A stretch of 64,000 nucleotides of DNA from contig NZ_SKBU01000006.1 of the NCBI RefSeq assembly GCF_004337705.1, forward strand, positions 186,001 through 250,000. The letters are read 5' to 3'. The DNA is from Rubrobacter taiwanensis. GTDB taxonomy: Bacteria; Actinomycetota; Rubrobacteria; Rubrobacterales; Rubrobacteraceae. Position numbers and translations under genes: made by a program. Below the pieces are notes generated by a model that saw only the letters and a program-made list of their open reading frames with translations, was not told the DNA's origin and made no database searches. Below, in pieces: positions 16,736 through 25,425 of the stretch; position 1 is the stretch's first letter, and each line of letters begins with the position of its first letter.

Positions 16736-17560
16736 TCAGTCCCACTCGGGTGCGAGTCCGGCGGGGCTGGTGAGCCGGCCGTCCGGGGATCTCAGACCGC
16801 CGATGGTCTCCATCTCCTCTTCGGAGAGCTCGAAGTCGAAGATGTCGAAGTTGGAGGCAGCGCGCTCCCTGCTCGAGGCCTTGGGGATGGCGTTGACCCC
16901 TTCTTGCTGGATGAGCCAGCGCAGCGCAACCTGCGCCGGCGTCTTGCCGTGGCGCTCCCCGATCTCCTGCAGAGTCCTATCCTGCGCGACTTTGCCGCGC
17001 GCCAGCGGGCTGTAGGCGGTGAGCGCCATCCCGTGCTGCCGCACGGCGGCGAGCAGGCGGCTCTGGTCCAGGAAGGGGTGGTACTCGACCTGGTTAGCGG
17101 CCAGCGGCGCTTCTGAGAGCTCCACCGCCTCGGCGAGCAGGCGGGTGGTGAAGTTGCTGACCCCTATGTGGCGGGTCTTGCCCTCCTCCCTCACCCGGTT
17201 GAGCGCCTCCAGCGTCTCGGCGAGCGGCACCTCCGGGTTGGGCCAGTGGAGCAGGAGCAGATCCACGTACTCTGTGCGCAGCTTACCGAGGCTCTCGTCC
17301 ACCGAGTTCGGGAGACTCTTGCGGTCGAAGCTGTCTACCCAGACCTTGGTGGTAAGGAAGACCTCCTCCCGGCTCACGGACGACTCCTCTATGGCCTGCC
17401 CCACGCCGGCCTCGTTCTCGTACACCTGCGCGGTGTCTATGTGCCGGTATCCGATGCCGAGGGCCGCATCCACCATCCGCCGCGCCTCTCGCTCTTCCAG
17501 GCGGAAGGTGCCGAAGCCCAGCACCGGGATGGATGCTCCGTTGGCTTCCACAACCTGCAT
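16736..17560 (-). CDS. Aldo/keto reductase
   Basis: A 274-residue NADPH-dependent aldo/keto reductase of the 2,5-diketo-gluconate reductase type. The catalytic set is seen: Asp and Tyr in HIDTAQVYENE, Lys in LTTKVW, and His in LLLHWPNPE; IGVSNF is the usual strand. It starts 37 nt after the GarR-like gene and is preceded by AAAGGAGG, so it is plausibly the last gene of the sugar-acid operon. It could reduce an aldehyde such as glycolaldehyde from the aldolase step, but this is inferred from position only. Confidence 0.88.
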   Translation of the reverse strand: MQVVEANGASIPVLGFGTFRLEEREARRMVDAALGIGYRHIDTAQVYENEAGVGQAIEESSVSREEVFLTTKVWVDSFDRKSLPNSVDESLGKLRTEYVDLLLLHWPNPEVPLAETLEALNRVREEGKTRHIGVSNFTTRLLAEAVELSEAPLAANQVEYHPFLDQSRLLAAVRQHGMALTAYSPLARGKVAQDRTLQEIGERHGKTPAQVALRWLIQQEGVNAIPKASSRERAASNFDIFDFELSEEEMETIGGLRSPDGRLTSPAGLAPEWD

Positions 17561-17597
17561 CTGCCTCCTTTCTCTCTCTGCACGGCAACCGAGTGTA

Positions 17598-18515
17598 CTA
17601 CAGACCGGGTTCCTCCTGGTGGCCGGAGAGGTCCTCTATGACCCTGAGCAGAGCTGAGTGGTCCTCAGAGGCCCACCCTTTGTTCTTCATGATGAGCAGC
17701 ATCTGATCCACAAGAGCCGTCGCCGGCAACACAACCCCGTACTCCCGGCCGGCAGAGAGAGCTATCCCCAGGTCCTTGTGGTGCAGCTCCGCCCTGAAAC
17801 CCGGCTCAAAGCTGCGGGTTAGAAACTTCTCCCGCTTTACCTCCATGACCTTATTGGCCGCAAGCCCGCCGGAGAGCACCTCCAGAACCTTCCCGGGCTC
17901 AACCCCGCCCCTCGAAGCCAACACCAGAGCCTCGCTCACCGCCTCTATGCTGAGCGCCACAACGATCTGGTTTGCCGCCTTGACCACCTGCCCGGAGCCC
18001 GTGGGCCCTACATGCGTTATGGTCTTGCCCATTACCTCAAAGAGCGGCCTTGCGCGCTCGAAGTCCTCTTCCTCGCCTCCGACCATGATCGAGAGCGTCC
18101 CCTCTCTCGCTCCCACGTCTCCTCCCGAGACCGGAGCATCGAGCATGGAGGCTCCCTTCTCTTCCACTCTTCCGGCAAGTCTCCGGGTCGCAGTGGGAGA
18201 GATGGTGCTCATGTCTATGTAGAGAGCGCCTTCTCTCATCTCTTCAAGCAGGCCGCCCTCCTCGCTCACCACCCGCTCCACGTCCGGGGTGTCCGGGAGC
18301 ATGGTTATTATGATCCCGCTCCTCTTGGCCACCTCACCGGGGCTTCGGACCACCGTTGCAGCGGTGCCCCCCTCCCTCTTTGCTTCTTCGGCGAGCCTCT
18401 CCGCCTTCTCCAGGGTGCGGTTGTAGAGGACGAGCTCATACCCCGCTTCCATGAGGTTCTTCGCCATGGGCATGCCCATGATCCCAAGCCCTATGAACCC
18501 TATCCGCTCTGCCAT
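17598..18515 (-). CDS. 3-hydroxyisobutyrate dehydrogenase family oxidoreductase (tartronate-semialdehyde reductase like)
   Basis: A 305-residue beta-hydroxyacid dehydrogenase. The Rossmann motif GFIGLGIMGMPMAKNL is at residues 6-21, the substrate-binding PVSGGDVGA in the middle, and the catalytic Lys in VKAANQIVV. Members include tartronate-semialdehyde reductase (GarR/GlxR) and L-threonate dehydrogenase (LtnD). It follows the hydroxypyruvate-isomerase-like gene by 36 nt, the pairing found in both the glyoxylate operon (hyi-glxR) and threonate operons (otnI-ltnD). No OtnK kinase or OtnC aldolase is present, which favours the reductase reading, giving D-glycerate. Confidence 0.85.
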   Translation of the reverse strand: MAERIGFIGLGIMGMPMAKNLMEAGYELVLYNRTLEKAERLAEEAKREGGTAATVVRSPGEVAKRSGIIITMLPDTPDVERVVSEEGGLLEEMREGALYIDMSTISPTATRRLAGRVEEKGASMLDAPVSGGDVGAREGTLSIMVGGEEEDFERARPLFEVMGKTITHVGPTGSGQVVKAANQIVVALSIEAVSEALVLASRGGVEPGKVLEVLSGGLAANKVMEVKREKFLTRSFEPGFRAELHHKDLGIALSAGREYGVVLPATALVDQMLLIMKNKGWASEDHSALLRVIEDLSGHQEEPGL

Positions 18516-18551
18516 AGGTCCTTCCCTCCTAGCTTCGCCTTATCTCTCTCT

Positions 18552-19364
18552 TTAGAGCTTCAGCTCCTCGACCCTCACCTCTCTGCCGCGCAGCTCTTCC
18601 GGCAGCCAGAGCAGACTCTCTTCCGTGGTGGAGGCCGTGGGCCTGTACTCGAGCCCCACATACCCCCCATAGCCCAGCTTCTGCAGCTGCTCAAACACAT
18701 AGAGGTAGCGGATCTCCCCCGTGCCCGGCTCCCCTCTACCGGGAGAGTCGGCGATCTGAACGTGGCCTATCTCTGGCATGTACTCTCTGAGGTTAGCTAC
18801 CAGATTGCCCTCCATCCTCTGCATGTGATAGACGTCGTACTGCAGCTTCACGTTGGGACGATTCACGCCCCTCACGAAAGCGGCGGCGTCCTTCGTCGTG
18901 CCGATCAGGTAGGGACCGTTCTCGAAGGTGTTCAGGGCCTCGATCATCACCTGAGCCCCCTGCTTCGCCGCCTCATCTGCGGCGAAGCGCACACTCTCCT
19001 TGGCCAGCTCAAGCTGTTCTTCGAGCTCCATCCCCTCGACCCTGTGACCTACGAGAGCGTTGAGCTTGGTGCACCCAAGCCTTTGAGCAAATTCCAGTGC
19101 TAGAGGCACGTTCTCTCTAAACTCCCCATACCTCTGCGGATCAGAGAGCAGCCCCCGCTCCCCAGATGGCATATCCCCCGCGTAGAAGTTCAGGAGATCC
19201 ACCTCAAGAGTGGCATCTTTTGCAGCCTCTTCCACCTCAGAAAGCTCTTCCCCGAGAGGCCACCAGAACTCAACCGCCGAGAAGCCCGCCCTGCGGGCGC
19301 GTTCGAACCTCTGCAAAAAGGGAACCTCTCCGAACAGGATCGACACGTTAGCGCTGAACTTCAT
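18552..19364 (-). CDS. Hydroxypyruvate isomerase family protein (Hyi/OtnI-like)
   Basis: A 270-residue TIM-barrel protein of the xylose-isomerase-like superfamily. The start MKFSANVSILFGEVPFLQRF and VEFWWP match hydroxypyruvate isomerases. A metal-binding pattern is seen in MIEALNTFENGPYL (Glu), YDVYHMQRMEG (Asp, His) and GLEYRP (Glu near the end). Hyi interconverts hydroxypyruvate and tartronate semialdehyde; OtnI isomerises 2-oxo-tetronate. It lies between the dehydratase and the GarR-like dehydrogenase in the operon, so a three- or four-carbon hydroxy-keto acid is the likely substrate. Confidence 0.83.
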   Translation of the reverse strand: MKFSANVSILFGEVPFLQRFERARRAGFSAVEFWWPLGEELSEVEEAAKDATLEVDLLNFYAGDMPSGERGLLSDPQRYGEFRENVPLALEFAQRLGCTKLNALVGHRVEGMELEEQLELAKESVRFAADEAAKQGAQVMIEALNTFENGPYLIGTTKDAAAFVRGVNRPNVKLQYDVYHMQRMEGNLVANLREYMPEIGHVQIADSPGRGEPGTGEIRYLYVFEQLQKLGYGGYVGLEYRPTASTTEESLLWLPEELRGREVRVEELKL

Positions 19365-19385
19365 CGCCCTCCTTTCGCGCGGTGG

Positions 19386-21113
19386 TTAGTGGATTTCCGG
19401 ATCTGGTATCGCCGCTCCTCTCTCGAGGAAATCGAAGTCGCAACCCCTATCCGCCTGGGTGACGTGTCTGCTGAACACTGCTCCGTAGCCCCGATGGTAG
19501 CGAGGCTCGGGGGGCTCCCACTCCGCTCGCCGGCGTTCCAGCTCCTCGTCGCCAACGTCCAGCCTGATGCTGCGGTTGGGCACGTCTAATTCGATGTAAT
19601 CTCCGGTCTTCACGAGCGCCAGCGGTCCTCCGACGAACGACTCCGGCGCCACGTGCAGCACGCAGGTGCCGTAGCTCGTGCCGCTCATGCGTGCGTCGGA
19701 GATCCGCACCATGTCCCTCACTCCGCGCTTCAGCAGCCGATCCGGGATAGGAAGCATGCCCCACTCCGGCATGCCTGGAGCTCCCAGCGGCCCCGAGTTG
19801 CGCAGCACCAGTACCGAGCTCTCGTCCACGGGCAGCGACTCGTCGTTGATCCGGCGCTCCATGTCGTTGTAGCTCTCGAAGACGACCGCTCGGCCTCTGT
19901 GTTGGAGCAGGTTCGGGTCTGCGGCCCCGTGCTTGATCACACAGCCGTCGGGAGCCAGGTTCCCCCACAGCACCGCCAGACCGGCCTCTTCGGAGACCGG
20001 ATCCTCGCGCCGGCGGATTACGGCGTCGTCATACACCTCAGCCCCCGCTATATTTTCACCCAGCGGGTGGCCGTTAACCGTGAGGCAGCCGGTATGCAAC
20101 AGATCCCGCAGGCGCTCCAGCAGGGCCGGGAGACCGCCCGCGTAGTAGAAGTCCTCCATCAAGTGTCTGCCTCCCGGCCGGATGTCTGCCAGCACGGGGA
20201 CGCGCCGGGAGAACTCGTCGAACTTCCGGAGATCCAGGTCCACACCGCTGCGCCGCGCGAGGGCGATGAGGTGGATTACGGCGTTGGTCGAGCCTCCGAG
20301 CGAGAGGACCGTGGTGACAGCGTTCTCATACGCCTGCTCGGTCAGTATCTCGGACGGCCGGAGGTCTTCCAGGACCATCTCCACGATCCTCCGCCCGCTG
20401 GCTGATGCCATCCTGGGGTGGTTGGAGTCGGCAGCCGGGATCGAGGCCGCGCCAGGGAGCGTCATCCCCATAGCCTCCGCCGCGGAGGTCATAGTGGAAG
20501 CGGTGCCCATCGTCATGCAGTGACCCGGAGAGCGGGCGATGCCGTTCTCGATCTCCTGCCACTCGCGCTCGCCTATCAGGCCGGCGCGCTTGTCCGCCCA
20601 GAACTTCCAGACGTCGCTGCCGCTGCCCAAGATTTGGCCCCTCCAGTAACCGCGCAGCATGGGTCCGGCCGGCACGAAGATAGCGGGCAGATCCATGCTG
20701 ATCGCTCCCATTAACAGGGCCGGGGTAGTCTTGTCGCACCCACCCATCAGGACCGCGCCGTCTATCGGGTGGGAGCGCAGCAGCTCCTCGGTCTCCATCG
20801 CGAGCAGGTTCCGGTAGAGCATGGTGCTCGGTTTCTGGAACGGCTCGGAGAGCGAGATCGCCGGCAGCTCCACCGGGAAGCCACCTGCCTGCCACACGCC
20901 GCGCTTGATCTCCTCCGCCCGCTCCCGGAAATGGGTGTGGCAGGGGTTTATATCGCTCCACGTGTTGATAATCCCGATCACGGGCTTGCCCATGTAGTCC
21001 TCGGAGCTGTAGCCCATCTGCTTGGTCCGGGACCGGTGTCCGAACGAGCGGAGATCCCGGACTCCATACCACTTATAACTGCGCAACTCCTCAGGCGATT
21101 TCTTTCGCCGCAT
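19386..21113 (-). CDS. IlvD/Edd-family sugar-acid dehydratase, pentonate type
   Basis: A 575-residue Fe-S dehydratase. Cluster ligands are C58 (DINPCHTH), C126 (GGCDKTTP) and C199 (GHCMTMGT); this spacing is, from memory, that of the [2Fe-2S] L-arabinonate and D-xylonate dehydratases rather than of IlvD with its longer N-terminal region. It converts an aldonic acid to its 2-keto-3-deoxy form, feeding the HpaI-type aldolase of the operon. The ATG at 21113 follows GGGAAGG; upstream in-frame codons lack this site and are not conserved in the family. It begins 104 nt after the RraA-like gene and ends 21 nt before the Hyi-like one. Which stereoisomer is used cannot be told. Confidence 0.88.
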   Translation of the reverse strand: MRRKKSPEELRSYKWYGVRDLRSFGHRSRTKQMGYSSEDYMGKPVIGIINTWSDINPCHTHFRERAEEIKRGVWQAGGFPVELPAISLSEPFQKPSTMLYRNLLAMETEELLRSHPIDGAVLMGGCDKTTPALLMGAISMDLPAIFVPAGPMLRGYWRGQILGSGSDVWKFWADKRAGLIGEREWQEIENGIARSPGHCMTMGTASTMTSAAEAMGMTLPGAASIPAADSNHPRMASASGRRIVEMVLEDLRPSEILTEQAYENAVTTVLSLGGSTNAVIHLIALARRSGVDLDLRKFDEFSRRVPVLADIRPGGRHLMEDFYYAGGLPALLERLRDLLHTGCLTVNGHPLGENIAGAEVYDDAVIRRREDPVSEEAGLAVLWGNLAPDGCVIKHGAADPNLLQHRGRAVVFESYNDMERRINDESLPVDESSVLVLRNSGPLGAPGMPEWGMLPIPDRLLKRGVRDMVRISDARMSGTSYGTCVLHVAPESFVGGPLALVKTGDYIELDVPNRSIRLDVGDEELERRRAEWEPPEPRYHRGYGAVFSRHVTQADRGCDFDFLERGAAIPDPEIH

Positions 21114-21217
21114 TGCACCTTCCCTTCTGCCTGTCGGGTTCGTTTCTCTGCCCTGTGGCCGCCGGCATCTCGCTCTGATGAGTCCCCAATCACCGCTCGT
21201 GCCCTCTGGAAGACAGG

Positions 21218-21958
21218 TCAAGAGTCTTCGCCGCTCCGCCTGCGCCACTCGGAATATTCGGCCAGAGTCTTCTCGTCGGGCGGATAAACGCCCTTGATGC
21301 TCGACCCGGCCCTTACCTTGGACAAGACGAACTCCTCCAGCAGCTCCTGCTCGAAGGCGTCTTGCGCAACAGACTCCGCAATCCGGGCCGGGATGACTAC
21401 CACGCCCTCGGCATCCCCGACCACCACGTCTCCCGGCATCACCAGAACACCGCCACAACCCACGGGCACGTTCATGTCGACAGGGTAGTGGACCACCGAG
21501 GAAGTGGTTGCGTGCGGGGCCTTGATGTAGGTGGGGAACTCCATCTCCCTGAAGGCGGGCGTGTCTCTCAGGGCCCCGTCACTCACCAGGCCGGCGGCAC
21601 CTCTGTTCTTGATGCGGGTGGCGAGTATGTGGCCGAAGGAGGCGGCTCGGGTCTCTCCGCGGGCGTCTATCACCAGCACCTCGTCTTCCCCGATAGCTTC
21701 CACCGCCAGCCGCTGGACGTTTGTCTCGTTATCGTATTCAACCTCGAACCCGACGTCCTCGCGCGTGGGGGCGTACCGGAGCGTGAAGGCGTACCCGACC
21801 ATGCGCAGGTCCGGCCGGAGCGCCTGCAGGCCGCCGAGGAAAACGTTCCGAAAACCACGCTTCAACAACTGGGAGGTGAGGGTGGCCGTGGAGGTCTGCC
21901 GCAGCTTCTCGAATGTCGCGGGACTCAGGTCGTGAGTGCGGGGCGCTCCGTACGCCAT
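21218..21958 (-). CDS. RraA-family protein (HMG aldolase / oxaloacetate decarboxylase fold)
   Basis: A 246-residue member of the RraA fold family. The divalent-metal and substrate region is seen in GHILATRIKNRGAAGLVSDGALRDT; the Arg-Asp pair in RDT corresponds to the active site of 4-hydroxy-4-methyl-2-oxoglutarate aldolases. VMPGDVVVGDAEGVVVIP is the typical C-terminal motif. Members either cleave or decarboxylate 2-keto acids or bind RNase E; in a catabolic operon the enzyme role is more likely. It could act on oxaloacetate or a branched keto acid here. It is about 30 residues longer than E. coli RraA. Confidence 0.83.
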   Translation of the reverse strand: MAYGAPRTHDLSPATFEKLRQTSTATLTSQLLKRGFRNVFLGGLQALRPDLRMVGYAFTLRYAPTREDVGFEVEYDNETNVQRLAVEAIGEDEVLVIDARGETRAASFGHILATRIKNRGAAGLVSDGALRDTPAFREMEFPTYIKAPHATTSSVVHYPVDMNVPVGCGGVLVMPGDVVVGDAEGVVVIPARIAESVAQDAFEQELLEEFVLSKVRAGSSIKGVYPPDEKTLAEYSEWRRRSGEDS

Positions 21959-22050
21959 ACCGGCCTCCTTTCGAGTAACGACATTATGTGAGTTACAGCA
22001 TTACAGCAGTCCCGGCTGCCTTCCCGGTCGTTGCTCCGCGGATCACGGGG

Positions 22051-23712
22051 CTATCCATCCTGGAACGCCTCCCTGCCTCCCAGAAGCTCCGACATCCGGG
22101 CCTCCGGTGTGATGATGTCCGGGTCTGTCACGACGTCCACCACGGCCACGCCGTCTGACGCGGCAGCGGCCTCCAGCGCCGGGACCAGCTCGCTCCGATC
22201 CTCGACGGTGAAGCCCTCCGCACCCAGGCTCCGGGCGTAGGCTGCGAGATCTACCTCCCCGATCTCGATTCCCGAGGTGCGCCCGAATCCTCGCGCCTGG
22301 TGGTAGGCGATGGTCCCGTAGAGACCGTTCCGGAAGACCACGACCGTTATGTCGGCCCCGGTGCGGACTGCCGTCTCTACCTCCATTCCGGTCATGAGGA
22401 ACCCGCCGTCTCCAGCGAGGGCGACGACCTTCCTCTGCGGCGCGGCGAGCTTGGCCGCAACGGCGGCAGGAACCGCGTAACCCATTGCGCCGCTGGTAGG
22501 AGCGAGCTGCGTTGCAGGATGCCGGAAGCACCGGTGCCGGTGCAGGAAGGCGGCGAAGTTCCCCGCGTCGTTCGTGATGATCGCATCCTCAGGAAGGACT
22601 TCGTTCATGGCCGCGATGACCTGGGCCGGGTCCACGCCCTCCACGGAGCGGTCAGCCGGCACCCTGACAGACTCCTCGTACGCCGTGCGGGCTTCGCTCC
22701 AGGACCGGTTATGCTCCTCTTCGGGCAGGCTCTTGAGCAGCGCCGCAAGAGCCTCGCGGGAGTCCGCGACGATGCCCTGCACTACCGGCACCACGGAGCC
22801 TATGACGGCCGGGTCGGCGTCTATCTGGACCACCGCGCTCTCCGGCCCCGGCAGCCGGTAGCCCTGGGTGGTTATCTCGCTCAGGCGGCAGCCGAGCACG
22901 AGTACGAGGTCCGCCCCCCGCAGAGCGGTGAGCGTCTCCGGCGGCGTTCCCAGCCCCAGGTGTCCCAAGTACAGCGGATGGTCGTTCGGGAAGACATCCT
23001 GCCGCCGGAAAGCGGCGTACACCCCGAGACCCAATCTCTCGGCCGCGGCCACGAGCTCGGCGCGCGCGTGCCGCGCCCCGCCCCCGGCGATAACGACCGG
23101 GCGCCCGGCCCGCCGCAGGCGTGCGGCCAGCTCCCGGACCTCCTCCTCCGAAGGAGCGGGCTTCGGCTGAGGCGGGAAGGAGGTCAGGCGGGCGAGATCC
23201 AGGCTCTCCCGCTCTTCGGCCAGCAGGTCCGCCGGCAGGGCGATCATGACCGGCCCCGGACGGCCCGCGGCGGCCATCCGGAGCCCCCTGTAGACCAGCT
23301 CGGGGACTTCGTCCGCACCGGACGCCGTAACCGCCCACTTGGTGATGGGAGCGTAGAAAGCGGCGAGATCCACCTCCTGAAACGCCTCCCGGTGCAGGTT
23401 GTGCGTCTCCACCTGTCCGAGCAGCACCAGCATCGGGGTCGAATCCTGGCGGGCGGTGTGCACCCCGATGGCCAGGTTCGAGGCTCCCACTCCCCGGGTC
23501 GCCAGCGCCACGGCCGGGGCGCCGCACAGCTTGGCGTCCGCCTCGGCCATGAACGCGGCTCCAGACTCGTGCCGCGTGGAGATAAGCCTCAAGTCCGGGT
23601 GGCGCTCTATGCCGTCCAGGATCTCCAGGAAGCTCTCGCCCGGGACCGTGTAGCAGCGGCGCACGCCGGCGGCCGCCAGAACCTCGACTGCGGCGCTTCC
23701 GATATTCGACAC
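22051..23712 (-). CDS. Thiamine-diphosphate enzyme of the acetolactate synthase family
   Basis: A 553-residue TPP enzyme. The activating Glu is E49 in TRHESGAAFMA; the cofactor motif is GDGGFLMTGMEVETAVRTG; a central FAD/ADP-like domain and a C-terminal PP domain follow the usual order. Beside Hyi-like and GarR-like genes one expects glyoxylate carboligase, but that enzyme has Val instead of this Glu, so the reaction may differ (a 2-keto acid decarboxylase or acetolactate-type ligase). GTG at 23712 follows AAAGGA by eight bases; GTG 23730 is the alternative. It follows TctB by 37 nt (19 nt with the longer start). Confidence 0.8.
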   Translation of the reverse strand: MSNIGSAAVEVLAAAGVRRCYTVPGESFLEILDGIERHPDLRLISTRHESGAAFMAEADAKLCGAPAVALATRGVGASNLAIGVHTARQDSTPMLVLLGQVETHNLHREAFQEVDLAAFYAPITKWAVTASGADEVPELVYRGLRMAAAGRPGPVMIALPADLLAEERESLDLARLTSFPPQPKPAPSEEEVRELAARLRRAGRPVVIAGGGARHARAELVAAAERLGLGVYAAFRRQDVFPNDHPLYLGHLGLGTPPETLTALRGADLVLVLGCRLSEITTQGYRLPGPESAVVQIDADPAVIGSVVPVVQGIVADSREALAALLKSLPEEEHNRSWSEARTAYEESVRVPADRSVEGVDPAQVIAAMNEVLPEDAIITNDAGNFAAFLHRHRCFRHPATQLAPTSGAMGYAVPAAVAAKLAAPQRKVVALAGDGGFLMTGMEVETAVRTGADITVVVFRNGLYGTIAYHQARGFGRTSGIEIGEVDLAAYARSLGAEGFTVEDRSELVPALEAAAASDGVAVVDVVTDPDIITPEARMSELLGGREAFQDG

Positions 23713-23749
23713 CTGAGTATCCTTTCGCACGACTGTCTCTCTGCTGCTC

Positions 23750-24241
23750 TTATGGCAGCGGCATGGTGAATATGTAGGGAATAAAGTAGGCTACCAGCCC
23801 GGTCGCAACGGCCGCGTAGATAAGTATCTGCCAGGGCTTGCCCGCCCGGACGTAGAAGAAGGTTGCCGTGATGAAGAGGAATGTCACCAGCGCGAAGTTC
23901 AAGTACCCGATAGCCGCAACGTAGGCGGTAAGCAGCCCGGTTAGAACAAGCACCCTGCGCGACTCCTGGCTCTTCCGAATCGTCCGGAACCAGTTCCCGA
24001 TCTCACGAATTGCGCCTGCCCGCAGAGCCTTCACCACCATCACGACGCTCAGGATCAGTATAGCTGTGCCGAGCAGCAGCGGGGTGAAGCCCGGGCTGGT
24101 GACGAAGCCCAGCTCTCCCCGGCGCGGCATCCCCACCGCCGCGCCGATCGCAAAGACTCCGAGTGCTGCGAACAGGAGCCCGCCGAACAGGTCTCCGACT
24201 TTTCCTCTGCCGTTCTCTTCGCGCTGTGTGACATCCGTCAT
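23750..24241 (-). CDS. tctB: Tripartite tricarboxylate transporter small membrane subunit
   Basis: A 163-residue protein with four hydrophobic segments (for example LFGGLLFAALGVFAIGAAV and FALVTFLFITATFFYV), the TctB pattern. It partners TctA and the periplasmic TctC in an ion-driven, ATP-independent importer of carboxylates. ATG 24241 follows GGAG; the longer in-frame extension overlaps the TctC gene and is not membrane-like. Together with TctC it lies in the middle of the operon, separated from tctA by three enzyme genes. Confidence 0.82.
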   Translation of the reverse strand: MTDVTQREENGRGKVGDLFGGLLFAALGVFAIGAAVGMPRRGELGFVTSPGFTPLLLGTAILILSVVMVVKALRAGAIREIGNWFRTIRKSQESRRVLVLTGLLTAYVAAIGYLNFALVTFLFITATFFYVRAGKPWQILIYAAVATGLVAYFIPYIFTMPLP

Positions 24242-24299
24242 CTCGCCTCTCCTGCTTGCAAAAGCGGGGCCCGGAGAGGCAGCCCCGGGCCCCTGTCGC

Positions 24300-25406
24300 T
24301 CACCCGCCGCTTGCGGCAGCCTGGACCCCTTCGGGCCACGGCTCGGCCTGCTCGGCCCGCTCGTGCGGCGGCCAGCTCCACTTGGTAATCTGCGGTATGC
24401 CCATCTCTGCGGGGTTGTTTGGGGCCATCCCGAGGTCGTAGAGCGCCCACCCGCGGGCCGACTCGATCTGGGACATGACCTCATCAGCTTCTTGGCCGAC
24501 GGTCGGCTGATGCACCGAGAAGAACTCCTCCTCAAACCACTGTCGGAAACTTTCATCTTCGACCGCTGCCAGAAAAGCCTCGGTGAACCTCTCGACGATC
24601 TCCGGATCAGTCTCGCGGGAAAGGTACATGCCGAACCAGGGATTGATCGCCGTATACGGCTCCAGCTCAGGATAGGAATCTATGATGCTCGGGAATGTGA
24701 GTCCGGCCAACTCCATTTCCTCAGGGAAGAGGTTCCCCAGCGGCCGGATCTGCCCGTCCCGCGCCAGATCTATTACGTCGGCAAGCGTGACGGAGATGAA
24801 GTCCACCTCCCCAGCAGCAAGGAACTGTCCGGCCTCGCTGCCGCCGCCGTAAGGGACATGCTCGGCGGCGTTCTCGGGCAGCCCGGCGACGTCGAACAGA
24901 ACCCGGACCAGGATCTCACCGTTGCTCCCCGGTCCCGGTGTGCCGAACCGCAGCGAGCCCGGATCCTCCTCCATGGCTGCGACGAGATCTTCGATCGTCT
25001 GGTAGGGCGAATCGTCCGCCACGTAGATGGTCGTCGGCGTAAAACCCGCCAGGAAAGCATAGAAGTCCTCCCACCCCACATCGGCCAGATCCATAACCGG
25101 CCACATGCCGTGCACCGACGCACCGGCGAAGACCCGGTAGCCATCGGCTGGGGCGCGGGCGACCTGTCCGGCCCCGATGCCGCCGGTAGCTCCCTCGACG
25201 TTGGTGATCTGCATCGTTACGCCGAGTTCCTCCTCCATCTCCCGGGCGATGGTCCGGGAGATCAGGTCGGAAGACCCGCCCGCCGACCAGCCTACCGTAA
25301 CCTCGATGGGCCTCTGGGGCCAGTCCTCGGCCGTGTCCGCCGCGCAGGCGGACACCACCAGCGTCACCGCCATAAGCCCCGTGATGACTACGAACAACCT
25401 CTTCAT
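24300..25406 (-). CDS. tctC: Tripartite tricarboxylate transporter substrate-binding lipoprotein
   Basis: A 368-residue binding protein of the Bug/TctC family. The lipobox VVSAC follows a hydrophobic N terminus. RPIEVTVGWSAGGSSDLISR is the family's signature carboxylate-binding segment, and VEGATGGIGAGQVARAPADGYRV follows as usual. It is longer than most relatives by about 40 residues, mainly in the C-terminal half. It would capture a carboxylate or sugar acid outside the cell for TctAB. It follows the HpaI aldolase gene by 19 nt. Confidence 0.88.
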   Translation of the reverse strand: MKRLFVVITGLMAVTLVVSACAADTAEDWPQRPIEVTVGWSAGGSSDLISRTIAREMEEELGVTMQITNVEGATGGIGAGQVARAPADGYRVFAGASVHGMWPVMDLADVGWEDFYAFLAGFTPTTIYVADDSPYQTIEDLVAAMEEDPGSLRFGTPGPGSNGEILVRVLFDVAGLPENAAEHVPYGGGSEAGQFLAAGEVDFISVTLADVIDLARDGQIRPLGNLFPEEMELAGLTFPSIIDSYPELEPYTAINPWFGMYLSRETDPEIVERFTEAFLAAVEDESFRQWFEEEFFSVHQPTVGQEADEVMSQIESARGWALYDLGMAPNNPAEMGIPQITKWSWPPHERAEQAEPWPEGVQAAASGG

Positions 25407-25425
25407 GGCATCTCTACCTCCTTGG

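Noticed and set aside
22300-23769. 489-residue frame opposite the TPP enzyme
   Set aside because: Antisense shadow; His/Arg-rich composition without domains.
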